From contig NC_058503.1 of NCBI RefSeq assembly GCF_020382885.2, positions 2,283,110 through 2,347,109 on the forward strand: a stretch of 64,000 bases of DNA, given 5' to 3'. The stretch comes from Scatophagus argus. Its lineage: Eukaryota > Chordata > Actinopteri > Scatophagidae. The translations under genes and the position numbers were made by a program. The first letter of the stretch is position 1, and the number at the start of each line of letters is the position of its first letter. Below, piece after piece: positions 22,501 through 34,009 of this stretch. A model generated the notes under the pieces. It was not told the DNA's origin. It saw only the letters and a list, made by a program, of their open reading frames with translations, and did no database searches.

Positions 22501-23400
22501 AGGAACAGTTGACTTTGGCTCTGACACAGGTTCATTGACACAAGGTGCAACAACAACAGGCTCATCAATGTCCACAGGCTCTGAGACCTCCTGGTTCCCA
22601 TTAGGGACTTCACTTTGCTCTCTCCAGCAACCAGTTCAAACTATGTATATGATTTCTTCTAGCAACACATTTGAGTGTACTTCGGCATCTTCATTAGGAG
22701 GGATCACTTCAATAGAAGGGGCATTATTTTTCCACTCCCAAGGTTTCAGAACAGGACCTGCACCCACACACCTGGCTCTGCGGATCCTTTTTGAAGGGCC
22801 ACCCTCAACTGGCTGTACTTTCTGCAGTTTCCAAATGTATTTCCTATCCAGTACTTGTTTCTTGACCCTGCAAAGCATCAACAGGAAGGTATCGGGGCAA
22901 CCCAAACATGAGGCTAATGGAGTGAGTGGCCTCTCGTTGTGCGAAGAGTTATTACATGCATAGACTAGCAAAAAACGTGCAGCATTTTCCTGCACACATT
23001 GAAGGACCAGGAAAAACAGGCGACTTTGTCCATTTTGGTAGAGGGCATCCGTGTTTGCCGACCAGTCCGGCTTGTTATCCAAGTGTACACTCAGATACTT
23101 GCAGGTTTGGTTGGATGGGTGACCTAGATCTTCAAAAACCCACCAACAACTCCTTGGTCTTAGAGGTATTCAGAAGGAGGCAGTTCTTATTTCTCCAATC
23201 ACTGAAGTCCTTCACACGGTCCTTATACTTCCCTTCCTGTCTATTCCTAATACACAATAGCTTTATCATCAGAGTACTTCAGTATGTGGCAGGACTCAGA
23301 CTTGTATCTGAAGTGCGCTATATATAGTGTCAACAAGAATGGAGCTAAGACCGTTCCCTGTGAGTCCCAAGTACTACTCACCACTAAGGCAGCGGAGAAG
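22501..23400 (-). mobile_element. LINE reverse-transcriptase fragment (clade not assigned)
   Basis: Minus-strand translation over 23400-22930 gives pieces of a fish non-LTR reverse transcriptase in order. First is a decayed VL.-F-L-TLYSAHFRYKSESCH-like stretch, then YSDDKAIV (catalytic Y/F-x-DD box). Next is LLLNTSKTKELLVGF and YLSVHLDNKPDWSANTDALY, then the GQSRLFFL region. Frames change several times and there are stops, so it is dead. The part left of about 22930 stays open on the minus strand (to 22636) but I cannot place it in a family. The LINE is interrupted on its 5' side by the L2-type element at 23410-24919. Confidence 0.7.
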
Positions 23401-23409
23401 CAGATGCTT

Positions 23410-24919
23410 CAACCTGGCTGTCTGAGGATGATTAAGTCTCCTTGAATGAGGCTACTCCACCTAGCCATATTAACGTTAATGGCCCTCGATGCTCTGGTCA
23501 ATGAGGTGGGGTTGCAGTGATCTTCGACTCTTATTTATCCATCTTTACTAGACCAAACACAGGCTATAACTCATTTGAAAGCCTTGTTTTTAGTCTGCCT
23601 CATCCCACCTAGGACAGGTCAGCCGGTCTTATTTACTGTATTGTACCGTCCTCCAGGCCCATACTCTGAATTCTTATCTGAATTTCTGGAGTTCCTGTCA
23701 AGCCTTGTCCTTAAATCAGATAAAGTTATAATGATTGGTGACTTTAACATCCACGTAGATGTGGTTAATGATAGCTTGGCGACTGCATTCAATTCCATAC
23801 TAGAAACAATTGGCCTCTGTCAATGTGTGCATGAACCCACTCACTGCTTCAACCACACTCTAGACCTTGTGTTAGCATATGTTATTTTAGCCGATTGCAC
23901 AAAACCAAGCAGAAGCACTCTCACTAGATATCTGATAATGCCATAGCCAAATTTAAGCAAGCAGTTCCGTCAATTCTTAGTACCCAGGCTCAGTGTGTCA
24001 GGGGACTCATGCACTACCCCTAGTTGCCATGACATTGATAACTTTGTTGATAGCATTGCAGGCTCATTGCACAGCACGCTCAACCTAATTGCGCCTCTAT
24101 CCACTATTTGTTAATGACCTCTGACCAGTTCTATGTTTCAGTACTTGTCCTTCTGGATCTCAGTGCTGCATTTGATACTGTTGACCACCAGATTCTTTTA
24201 CAGAGACTAGAAAATCAAACTGGTATAAATGGAACTGCTTTAAGCTGGTTCAAGTCCTATCTATCAGACAGACATCACTTTGTACATGTAAATCACAACT
24301 CGTCCATGCACACTAAGATTAGCCATGGTGTTCCACAAGGTTCTGTGCTTGGCCCGATCCTATTCACAATCTATATGCTCCCATTAGGCAATGTGATCAG
24401 AAAACACTCTATAAATTTTCACTGTTATGCTGATGACACCCAATTGTATTTATCAATGACACCAGATGAAAGCAATCAACTAACACAACTGCAATCCTGT
24501 GTTGCAGATATTAAGTCCTGGATGACCCACAGCTTTCTTCTACTGAACTCAGACAAAACTGAGGTTCTACCAGTTGGTCCAAAACATCTTAGACAATCTT
24601 TAGCTAATGATATAGCCTTTCAAAACGGACTAGCTCCTGCCTCCAGCACCATTAGAAAGAACCTAGTTGTTAGCTTTGATCAGGACTTGTCTTTCAACAC
24701 ACACACATAAGACAAATCAGGTTTCTGCCTTCTAAAAGGCAGTTTTTCCTCACCATTGTCGCCAAGTGCTTGCTCAAGGGGAAATGTTGGGCTCTCTGTA
24801 TTACAATTTAATTAAAGAGTTTGGTCTAGACCTGCTCTAATTGGAAAGGGTCATGAGATACCTTTTGTTGTGAATTGACACTATATAAATAAACTGAATT
24901 GAATTGAATTGAATTGAAC
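23410..24919 (+). mobile_element. L2-clade LINE, 3' half (endonuclease and reverse transcriptase)
   Basis: Plus-strand frames give an AP-endonuclease region at about 23480-23950 with VLYRPPGPYSEF, GDFNIHVD and HTLDLVLAY. A reverse-transcriptase frame at 24108-24710 follows, with LLDLSAAFDTVDH, GVPQGSVLGPILFTIYMLPLG, YADDTQLY and LLNSDKTEVL. A 3' UTR and an (AATTG)n tail at 24881-24919 complete the element. These are the features of fish L2/Maui-type LINEs. The region between endonuclease and RT is shortened, the C-terminal part after the RT core is missing, and frames are shifted, so the copy is not mobile. It appears to sit inside an older minus-strand LINE. Confidence 0.85.
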
Positions 24920-25070
24920 TGGTTGAACACATTGGCCTTGTCCACATCTCCCTCTGTAGCCTGGCTATTCTTCTTCTTGTAGCCAGTGATATTGCTCATT
25001 CTTTTCTGTTTATTACAAACATTCTTGTACAGTGCAGTGACACTGTTAAAGTACCTGTAACAGTGCAAAA
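24920..25070 (-). mobile_element. LINE fragment (linker between endonuclease and reverse transcriptase)
   Basis: Minus-strand frame 25068-24920 reads ALYKNVCNKQKRMSNITGYK and then GDVDKANVFNQF. This resembles the linker that precedes the RT domain in the same kind of fish LINE as the fragment at 22501-23400. Same strand and correct order suggest both are halves of one element split by the L2 copy, with several hundred bases lost. Confidence 0.55.
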
Positions 25071-25074
25071 TACT

Positions 25075-25200
25075 ATGTGCAAACAGATAAATAACACTGC
25101 AAATGAGGTCTTGGTCGGGAATACTGCAAGTGCAATGTTTGTACGAAAAAGAATTTCCCTTCGGGGATAAATAAAGGAATTCTGATTCTGATGATCCTGA
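25075..25200 (+). repeat. LINE 3'-tail remnant with GATTCT repeats
   Basis: The string ends in AATAAAGGAATTCTGATTCT and further GATTCTGA units. The longer tail at 62510-62895 ends in the same way. Confidence 0.6.
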
Positions 25201-25204
25201 TTCT

Positions 25205-25990
25205 GAGCCCTATTACCTATCCTGATGACACTTATTGAAAAGTTGGATTAAGTGTTCTCTAACCTCTTTGTACTGTTGGAGGCACACATTGGTGGGGCTG
25301 AGTGAGTGCGACATCATTAACTAAGTGTATCTCAAGCTGGACATAGTTTGTATGACCTATGACCCACAAATACAGCAATTTAGCCTGTTCTTTGGGTGAG
25401 CCACAAACTTTTAAGTATTCTAAAATGAACAACAATTCATCGACGGAAGCCCTAGCCCTGTTCATGCTGACTGACATTCCATCATGGTCAGTGGAGATAC
25501 GATTTAAGTGCACCTTGGCTGCTTCATCAACAAGCTCAATTGTGCTAAGCACTCCATGCCCAGATGTGGATGGCAGCCACAGATTTTCTTCTGAGAACTT
25601 CACCACCTGAACAGAGAACACGCTTACTACACTCTACTTGGTTGGAACCACAATGAGGCCATTAGGTATGGTAGTATTCAGATCTGACCAGCACAGATTT
25701 TCTTGAATCCCTTGCATACACCTGGGAACTGAGGCTGCTGGCCCAGGCAGTATGTATTTTTACCTTCTAGCCTAGCTGCAGATCTTCTTTCTGCCACTTC
25801 ACATGTTTGTACTCTCTAAAAAGCTTCCCTGCAAGCTGAGTTTAAATCCCCACCAAGGGCTGAGGAGTGAAAACTGACAAAAGCCAACTCTGGACATCTC
25901 TTGAATATATTTATTCCTATGAGCACTAGCCGTGGCCCTCCAGGCCTGTGGCACTTCTCTTCATCTGGCTGCCCTCTGTCATTGTCTCCT
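25205..25990 (-). mobile_element. Ty3/gypsy-like LTR retrotransposon fossil (pol fragment)
   Basis: On the minus strand the translation resembles fish Ty3/gypsy pol from the end of the protease towards the start of the reverse transcriptase (for example VQVVKFSEENLWLP and the QLEIHLVNDVALTQP pre-RT motif). No LTRs, gag or integrase were seen nearby. The copy is a broken internal fragment and looks old. Confidence 0.7.
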
Positions 25991-26471
25991 GTGAGAACAC
26001 AGATTCACAAGTCAAAGCCTTACATTCACAGGATTTGTAATACTTGCATGAATGCATAAAATTAAGATTTTAAATTAATTAAAAAGTATATACCAACTGA
26101 CTTCTGTCCAGAAGTACAAACAGAGTGGTGACAGGAGACATCAGTCCCATTAGGTCATGCAGAACTAGGTTCTTGACAATGTCTGCATATCTGATAATAT
26201 CCAACAAATACTGGAACATTAGTGTACAACATATCATAATTTGCAATCATCCATTATACTTAAATGTCTGTTGCTTGAATATTGATGCCAACAGTCATGT
26301 TTTACAGCATGTTTGCCTTCAAAAACAATCCATAACACCCAGAAACGCTTTGCATGTGCACACCACAGCAAAAGCAACATGGCTTCCCACTTCCTCCTAT
26401 TACATGTATTTGCTGGGCAATAATCTTTACAAAAGTCAAAGAGTAGTGCAGCATTTACTTTATTTCGTGGT
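25991..26471. other. Spacer
   Basis: No gene or element was recognised before the poly(A) signals of the next crystallin gene at 26473-26482. Confidence 0.4.
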
Positions 26472-26501
26472 ATTTATTTATTGGATACATTCATTGAACA
26501 T

Positions 26502-27292
26502 TTAGTAGCAAGAGTCCATGATGCGCCTCATGCTCATGAACCTCATGCCGCTCATGCCCATCTCCCTGAAGCTCCTGTACTCTCCAGGCCTCAGGTACAT
26601 CATCCTGCCTCTGTAGTGGGCCTGCTCATACATCAGCCAGTGGCCGTCCATCACATTGCAGGACATGCAGTCGGACATACGGTAACGGTCCATGATGTTG
26701 TCACAGTCGTCCATCAGCTCGTACATCTGACCACCGAAGTTCTCCCTCTCATAGATCCTCATTCTGAACTGGCTCCTGTGCTATTTTTTGGATAAAATAA
26801 AATACAAAGTTCTTTTCTTATATCGATATTTGTGAGAGTTGTCAACAAAACTATAGTATAAGATTTATGGTCACCGTTAATGGGACTATGGTATGACAGA
26901 TGCCGTTTTATACCTACCATGGGGATCATACGGCAAGACCTGATGCAGTCTCTCATTCCCATCATGCTCATGTAGTCAGCGTACTCGCCCCTCCTCATGA
27001 AGTACTGGTTTCCCATGTAGTTGGGACGGTCGTAGACCATGAAGCAGCCGCTCTCCACCCTGCAGGAGTGGCACCTGCTCAGGTAGGAGGTCATGTCAGA
27101 GCAGTCGCTCATGCACTCATAGGAGCGACCCTGGAAGTTCCTGTCCTCGTAGAAGATGATCTGGAAAAAGTTAATTGTAAAGGTTAGGAAATATGTAGTG
27201 AGGTGAATGTGGTTCTCATTTCATGTATCTGTGTATTACAAAAAGATTTTTAAAAGTACCTTGCCCCTCATGTTCATGCTGGTGTTGCTCAT
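26502..27292 (-). CDS. crygm: Gamma-crystallin M, Met-rich (3 exons, N-terminal extension)
   Basis: Exons in gene order are 27260-27292 ([11 protein letters not shown] from the first AUG; MRGK from 27271), 26918-27160 and 26502-26780, giving 184 or 177 residues. No ATG lies between the TATA box and 27292. Exon 1 carries an extra Arg codon before the Gly-Lys junction. Exon 2 is [16 protein letters not shown] with [16 protein letters not shown], identical in protein to the gene at 30344-31064. Exon 3 has [26 protein letters not shown] and the end [11 protein letters not shown]. Two overlapping AATAAA signals (minus) lie at 26473-26482. Intron 2 is nearly identical to that of the 30.3 kb gene, so the pair is a recent duplicate or has been gene-converted. 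Confidence 0.95.
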
Positions 27293-27356
27293 GTTAGCTG
27301 CAGATGTGTTGTTGCTCTTGCTCCCAAACTGCCTGCCTACTTGGTTTAACCCTTTC

Positions 27357-27419
27357 CTTTTATACCTGACCGAACATAACAAAACAGTGCCCCCCCTCAG
27401 AGGAACCCCTTACTCAGCA
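27357..27419 (-). promoter_or_regulatory. Promoter: TATA and Maf half site
   Basis: On the minus strand TATAAAAG is at 27357-27364 and TGCTGAGTA, a Maf half site plus spacer, is at 27411-27419. A CAATAG motif lies just upstream of the Maf site. Confidence 0.65.
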
Positions 27420-28404
27420 ACTTACTATTGAAGCCTATAGAATGCAGAGGTTATGTTCATTTTTTCAGGGACTGGGTACCTCATAGTCTTTAGAAAGGCC
27501 TTTTCTCTCATTACAGGAAGCATTCCTAACAGTACATTCCTAACATCCTATTTGCAATATTCAATGCAATATGCGACTATTTGATTTGACTTTTGTTCTC
27601 ATAAATTGGCTCCACACATAGCCAGCATAAATTACACAACTGACAGACTGAATTATACAGAGATGAATACAGTACAGTATACAGTGATATACTCAGTCAT
27701 GTAGAATACATGTTATGAAACCATTTACAAATTTGTGAAAATGCAAAATGTGCATATAGTTTAAAGTAAATGTAAATAATAAATAGCAATTTAATGTTTA
27801 TTGCCAAAGACCTATTTTCAGGAACATCTGCAAACATTAATGTCAAAAAATGAATCATATACTTAAACATTTTGTTTTTTTGAGTCACAACATTTGTATA
27901 AAGCATAGTAACTGTGATTAACTTAAGGAAATTGCTCACTGTGATATGTACTTTAATTATGCCAGTGGCTGTCAACCTTTTTATGGCGTATCCTCCTTCA
28001 GAATACTTGAACGCCATTCACCCCACAATATTTAGCAGTCATTAACAATCTTGGGGTAGCAGCTAACAATAAAGGATCCAAGTTGAATTTTAGTGTGGCA
28101 AAGATCAACATAATAACAAATCAACTAATTTGTTTGTTCTTCTTACAATTCACTCAACCTAATTTCACTCCATATTTTCCCCAAGTTGTCCAAACCCTCT
28201 GTGCATTTTCTCTAACAAACTATTAAACAGTTCAGCAGCTTGGAAAATTTATTTATTTATTTTCAGTAGAAAGAAAGTGAATGTGTATTTTCCCAAATCT
28301 AAAACAACTTTGTTAAATAAATAAGCTTGTTGGTTTGTAAGGTGTTTTTTTTTTTTGTTTATTGTCTGGTTGTTGAGAATTTTTGTTTTATTGACATGTG
28401 GAAA
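27420..28404. other. Spacer
   Basis: AT-rich; nothing was recognised before the SINE at 28405. Confidence 0.45.
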
Positions 28405-28776
28405 GGGGCAGCACGGTGGTGCAGTGGTTAGCATTGTCGCCTCATAGCAAGAGGGTTCCAGGTTCAAATCCCGGTCTGGGCCCTTCTATGTGGAGTTTGC
28501 ATGTTCTCATGTTCTCCCTGTGCCTGCGTGGGTTTTCTCCGGGTTCTCCGGCTTCCTCCCACAATACCAAAAACATGCACATTAGGTTAATTGGCTACTC
28601 TAAATTGCCCCTAGGTGTGAGAGTGAGAGTGTGTGGTTGTTTGTCTTTGTGTGTTGGCCCTGCGATTGACTGGCGACCAGTCCAGGGTGAACCCCGCCTC
28701 TCGCCCGTAGTCAGCTGGGATAGGCTCCAGCTCCCCCGTGACCCTGATGGATAAGCGGTATAGAAAATGGATGGAC
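28405..28776 (+). repeat. tRNA-derived SINE, full length (V-SINE-like)
   Basis: The head GGTGCAGTGGTTAGCATTG resembles a pol III A box and GGTTCAAATCC is a B box. The conserved GGTTTTCTCCGGGTTCTCCG / CTTCCTCCCACAAT core follows, then a body ending in AAGCGGTATAGAAAATGGAT GGA. Direct repeats TGTGGAAAG flank it (about 28397-28405 and 28778-28786), which marks the insertion. It is the best-preserved of four copies. Confidence 0.88.
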
Positions 28777-30297
28777 TTGTGGAAAGAATATTTTGTAGTT
28801 TGATACATTTGAGAAAAAATATAATACATATACAGCTATACTCACTGTGGGCTAGGAAGACAAAAACTAGGCGCAGTAGTCCAATGAACCAACCAACCCT
28901 CTATTTGACACACTTCAAACACAAAAAGTCCAGACACCAAAAGCAAGTATATTATAAGTAGCCTTAAACTGCAAAGGCCTATTGTAGGCAGGATTTAAGA
29001 ATATACTGAAAATGCAAAAACTCAACATCACAGTAGCTAATGTTGGAAACACAAACGCAGAAAAATACAGTGGTGTGCTTTGGTTTTAATGTGAATTTAA
29101 AAAATCAATCACTTAAACAATTTTGACATTTTTTGTCACCTAATCAAACACTAACCCAACATCTCTTGAAATCAGAGTAACTTCACCTGAAGATGGTGCT
29201 AGAATCTGTGCTGAAGGTTTGCATAATTGTGCTTGGTGAATTTGTCAGCAAGTTAGATTTTAATATTTTGAGTAGACTCATTGTATTTTCAGCAAAACGT
29301 TCGGCAAAGGCCTGATCAAGAAAAGTATTCATACTCGGGACAATATACATGAACTCTTGGTGAGATGCAATTTTGAGCTAATGATGGCATGGCACTAAAT
29401 TAACATTCAAGGAGTCATTGAATTTACTGAACTCATGCTTTGGAAATCATGAATATTTCCACTGAATCTCTTTGTAATCCGGTCAGTTGTCCAAGTTTGT
29501 TGTCAAGGAATACAGCAGGGTCACCCCCAAAACAGTAAGGTGCATTCCATTTAAATGACAAAATGCTACTGTTATAATTTGTGGGGTCTGAATCTCATAT
29601 TAGTCACAGCACAAATGACAAAATGTTTTTTAGTCTTGACCACCCCTTTATTTTGTACTTGGTTTATTTCATCCTTCAGAGTAAATCTTCTGGTGAAGTT
29701 TAAAATAATATCTGTTGCCAAAATTCCCAATTGACTGAAAATGTATTGCTGTGCATCACTAATGAACCTTGTCCATGTTTTCAAAACATATTTTGAAAAT
29801 ATGTTATAGTGTAACTGTACCTCTACTATAATTAAAACAGAAATGTTTCCATTAAAAGACTTATCCTTCATTGTCATCATTTGTTTTCTTTCATTTATAT
29901 TACTAATTGATTTTGAGAGTAAAATACTGATGCTGATACAAACAATGTAACAAATCAAAAGTAGGAGTGACTTCAAACCTTGAAAAGCGTTAAACTAAAG
30001 TTGCTAACCTTATTCACATATTTGTGTTACAGTGTTTGGAGAAGATGCGGTCAACAGTAAACATGCAACCTCTTATCTTTTCTGTCATTCATATCTAATA
30101 TGTTTTTTAAATTTAAACAAATTTAGTATAGGTATAGGTATATACTTATATATATTATGTATTATATATAAGTATAAATTTTATGTGCTCTACAAAAACT
30201 ACTGGAAATGGCTTTCCATTGTACTATGGTAATGTTAAAAACAGAAAGAAAAAGCAGAGAGAAACATTTTGTCAAAACCATTTTTTTAAATTATTGT
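28777..30297. other. Spacer
   Basis: AT-rich spacer of 1.5 kb. A 134-codon minus-strand open frame at 29572-29976 has no recognisable motif and I regard it as chance. Confidence 0.45.
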
Positions 30298-30343
30298 TTT
30301 ATTATTATTTTGGCTTAATTAGACATATTCTATACAACTCTTT

Positions 30344-31064
30344 TTACATGTCCATGATGCGCCTCATGCTCATGAACCTCATGCCGCTCATGCCCATCTC
30401 CCTGAAGCTCCTGTACTCTCCAGGCCTCAGGTACATCATCCTGCCTCTGTAGTGGGGCTGCTCATACATCAGCCAGTGGCCGTCCATCACATTGCAGGAC
30501 ATGCAGTCGGACATACGGTAACGGTCCATGATGTTGTCACAGTCGTCCATCAGCTCGTACATCTGACCACCAAAGTTCTCCCTCTCATAGATCCTCATCC
30601 TGAACTGGCCTCTGTGCTATTTTTCAGAGAAAACAAAAGCAAATTACTTTCTTCATATTAAGATTTATGGTCACCATTAATGGGACTATGGTATGACAGA
30701 TGCTGTTTTATACCTACCATGGGGATCATACGGCAAGACCTGATGCAGTCTCTCATTCCCATCATGCTCATGTAGTCAGCGTACTCGCCCCTCCTCATGA
30801 AGTACTGGTTTCCCATGTAGTTGGGACGGTCGTAGACCATGAAGCAGCCGCTCTCCACCCTGCAGGAGTGGCACCTGCTCAGGTAGGAGGTCATGTCAGA
30901 GCAGTCGCTCATGCACTCATAGGAGCGACCCTGGAAGTTCCTGTCCTCGTAGAAGATGATCTGAAGAAAGGACAAAAGCATTTAAGTTAAAAATAATATT
31001 GATATAGTATGCATTAATCAAATACAGTTTGTGAAGTGAGCTTGCTTACCTTGCCCATGGTCAT
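30344..31064 (-). CDS. crygm: Gamma-crystallin M, Met-rich (3 exons, minus strand)
   Basis: Exons in gene order are 31050-31058 (MGK; MTMGK if the in-frame ATG at 31062-31064 is used), 30718-30960 and 30344-30616, giving 174 or 176 residues. Exon 2 is identical in protein to that of the gene at 26502-27292. Exon 3 ends MSMRRIMDM directly before TAA, one Cys shorter than most sisters. Residues [11 protein letters not shown] match the 26.5 kb gene, whereas EQPHYRG matches the 20.1 and 37.0 kb genes. AATAAA (minus) is at 30298-30303. Only one Trp remains (GHWLMYE). Upstream of the second ATG the frame is closed by TGA, so no longer extension is possible. Confidence 0.95.
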
Positions 31065-31133
31065 TGTAGTTGTGTTAGTTCTTCAGAGAACTGTGTTGCT
31101 GCTACACTGATGGTGGTCCTGTTTTAACTGTTA

Positions 31134-31196
31134 CTTTTATACCTGACCTAACCCAAAGAATCTGTGGCTCCCATTGTCTAAACCCCTGACCCAGCA
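31134..31196 (-). promoter_or_regulatory. Promoter: TATA, SOX-like and Maf-like sites
   Basis: On the minus strand TATAAAAG is at 31134-31141, ACAATG at 31172-31177 and TGCTGGGTCAGG at 31185-31196, the same order and spacing as in the sister genes. Confidence 0.72.
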
Positions 31197-32003
31197 ACAT
31201 GGTATAGAGGCCTATAGAGTGCTGAGGGGTATTTGTCACATTTCCATGTGACTGCATCCCCTGGAAGACTTTAGAATGGATTTTTCCATAGGCAAGTCAA
31301 AACAATGACCATTTTTTGAAGTAACAATACAGAGTAACACACAATAGTCTCTTTAACACATTTCAAAATAGACTGTATGGCCCTCTGGACAATTTATAGA
31401 CATGAGCATCCCATTGTGTGACCACAACAGTATGACATGCCAATATATAATGAACATCTGAAGGGGACTGTAAGGGGGGCTTGTTGGTCCATTTTTTTTT
31501 TAATCTTCCAGGTAGCCTGCTCACCCAAAGGTCCTATAGGTCCTATCTAGCTTCACCACAGCCCTTATAGGGACAGCATTTCCGCTCAATATTGGTGCCA
31601 TTGTACCAAAATTACTCCCACTACTTTTAGACAAAAAAGACACAAAAAGCCAAAAAATTGGTAGATGTTTTTGGTAGGCTGTAGCTCCATAAGCACCCAT
31701 TCATTTTGGACTCCCTTACGAATGCCCCCTACATAATCAGAAGTTCAGAGAGTGGAAGTTCTTCTTTGTTTAGAATTTCTTTGGCTTCATTCATGAGTAA
31801 GGAATGGTGGAAACTAGCTCACAGTCTATCTCATCTTTGTATAGAGCTGTCTGGACAAAATTCAAAAATCAAAAATTCAAACTTCAAGCCAAAATCAAGG
31901 TGCTGGAAGCTCTTTTTTTTTTCTTTAAACAAAAAAAAAAAAAACTATACAGGCAGGAAAAGGCTGAAAGGTAGAAGAAAGGTCTTTAGGTCTTAAGAAG
32001 ATC
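31197..32003. other. Spacer
   Basis: No gene was recognised. Poly(A)/poly(T) runs occur at 31490-31500 and 31911-31944. Confidence 0.4.
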
Positions 32004-32705
32004 TTTAGAAGTCTTTATTGTCACTATACAAGTGCATTGAGATGTCCTTCAGAGCGGCAACATATGCGCAGAGTAGTTAAATAGAATAAAGATTCTAAAA
32101 TGTGCAACAATATATGCAGCTAAAAATCTAAACATATATACAAACCTACCTAAGATTTTTTTTTTTTTTACAGTTTTAGAAATAAAGATAAGGTGCAGGA
32201 GTATGCACAGCAGCAAAGTGGTATTGTATTGCACGATAAGTACTGTTGCACAAGTTCAAGTATTGCACTGCGGAGTAGTGTTTTGCACAACAGTATTTGC
32301 ACAGCAGAGTACCGTAATTTCTGGGCTATTGAGCGCAACTGAATATAAGCCGCACCCACTAAATTTATAAAGAAAAAAACTTGTACTTATTTAGGCCGAT
32401 TGTCTATAAGCCGCAGGTGTCCACGTTGTCAGTTTCTCATTCGTTGTCGCTCTCAATGTCACTTTCGTCTTGAGGCAAAATCCATAAATTAGCCGCATTA
32501 TTGTTTAAGCTGCAGCGTTCAAAGCATGTCAAAAAGTAGCGACTTATAGTCTGGAAATTGAGGAGCACCAAGCTGTTATGCAATACGTGATGACGGATTC
32601 GATGGAGCTGAGCCTTCTTCAGGGTCCTCAGGAAGTGGAGCCTCTGGGCACTCTTTTTTTGCCACTGCAGATGTGTTGGTGGCCTATGACCAGCCCAGGT
32701 CCTGG
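32004..32705 (-). mobile_element. LINE 3' end (RT C-terminus and tail) with a nested DNA transposon
   Basis: Minus-strand frames at about 32705-32575 give decayed NTSAVAKK and FLRTL-KKAQLHR-like pieces, typical of the end of a fish LINE reverse transcriptase. The sequence at 32310-32004 reads as a 3' UTR ending GTGACAATAAAGACTTCTAA. The two parts are separated by the inverted-repeat element at 32311-32562. Frames are broken and the element is dead. The clade is uncertain. Confidence 0.5.
32311..32562. mobile_element. Non-autonomous DNA transposon (MITE-like)
   Basis: The ends form imperfect inverted repeats. The left end reads ACCGTAATTTCTGGGCTATT GAGCGC. The right end, on the opposite strand, reads CAATTTCCAGACTATAAGTC GC. 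The interior repeats the ATAAGCCGC motif and has no coding capacity. Target-site duplication is unclear. The end motif is one I recognise from fish hAT-like non-autonomous elements, but the superfamily is inferred. Confidence 0.55.
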
Positions 32706-34009
32706 CTGTAGCTAATTCTAACTAAAGTGAGGTTCATAAAAGTAAAATAAAGGAAAACGTGGCATCTGTTTTGGGAGCTTCGGGCCGCTGCGTCTATGTG
32801 CACCGCTATCTTGAAAAAGTGTCAGTTTGTCACTCATTTTTTTACAAGTGCACATGTACACAGCTATGTTAGCATTTGTTAACAGCCTAATATTTTGGCT
32901 TACTTTTGAAGCCTTTTGCAAGCTAGCTATTGCATAATAACATGGGTTTAAGTTCACCTAAATAGACTAAATTATCCTTATAGTTATAACATTTAAATTA
33001 CATTTCATCAGTACTTGAACTGATAGTCAGTTCTGCTTTCATCATGCAGCTGCAGCTCCAGCAAATCCATCATCAGTCCTTCTTTGTCCTGTCCAACTCT
33101 CAGGTGTTGATAGTAAAATTAACTAGCTAGTTTTTCCCAGAGCAATCAATGGAGATGATAGTGGAAAATGTTGATCTTTGGGGCTTTATAAAAGTCTTCT
33201 CCCAACATGCATGTTGAGTGCATACATGTGGCGTTTTTGCAGATCTCACATTGTTAAGGAGCATCTTTTGGACTATCAGGGAAGGAAAAATGGAAACACT
33301 GATGACAGGAAAGAAGGCAAAATTTGTGAGTGTGAGATCAAGGTGCTTGTCAATAGGCTTAGCTGGCATCTCAGAAGGGAGCAACTTGAATGGAAATGTG
33401 GCAGTGTGAACAGTTTTGGTTCTGCAGTGTGAAATTGTCGTGAGTAAATAAATAATAAAAAAGGTCAAATATCAGTTTAAGTCAAAAAATGCATTGCTGT
33501 TTATTAGCATTGTGTGACTTCCACTGCTGGCTGTCAAGGAGAACCCTAGCTTCACTGATCAACGAAAGAACAGTGGCTTCATTGTGATGCAATATTGTAG
33601 CTACTGAGGCGAGGGAAACTGTAAGACCAGCATTGAAATAACTCGAACCAAATACATTAAGCATTTCCTTCCATTTTATTTAGACACAGTCTCAAGTGTG
33701 GCAGGGCTGGTGGAGGTGAGTGGGACCCCACAGAACATCTCCAGTACCCACACCTTGGCCATGGTATTCAGTCAGCCGGGCTGCATCTAACCATGTCTCA
33801 CTGATGCCGGGCTGTAATCACAGAGATGTTACATCACTAGAGTAGAAAAGTGCATGAAATAAAATTTACTTGTTAAAATATACTGTATTAACAGATGTAT
33901 TAAAAGTATACCTTTTGTCGGGCCTGTCCATAGACATACAGTATATCACTTGTTCACTTTTGTTATAGTATACTTGTTTAACCTACATTTTAAATGTGAC
34001 TTTTAATAA
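32706..34009. other. Spacer
   Basis: Several open frames of 60-113 codons occur on both strands but none shows a known motif. A GC-richer piece at 33690-33830 is unassigned. Confidence 0.4.

Noticed and set aside
28405-28480. tRNA-like A and B boxes
   Set aside because: They belong to the head of a SINE; the sequence does not fold into a plausible complete tRNA and continues into the SINE body. The same holds at 40257 and 62110-62180.
29572-29976. 134-codon minus-strand open frame
   Set aside because: It has no motif, a hydrophobic AT-driven composition and no promoter or splice context.
33127-33468. Overlapping open frames of 84-113 codons on both strands
   Set aside because: No family resemblance was seen on either strand; both being open suggests composition, not coding.
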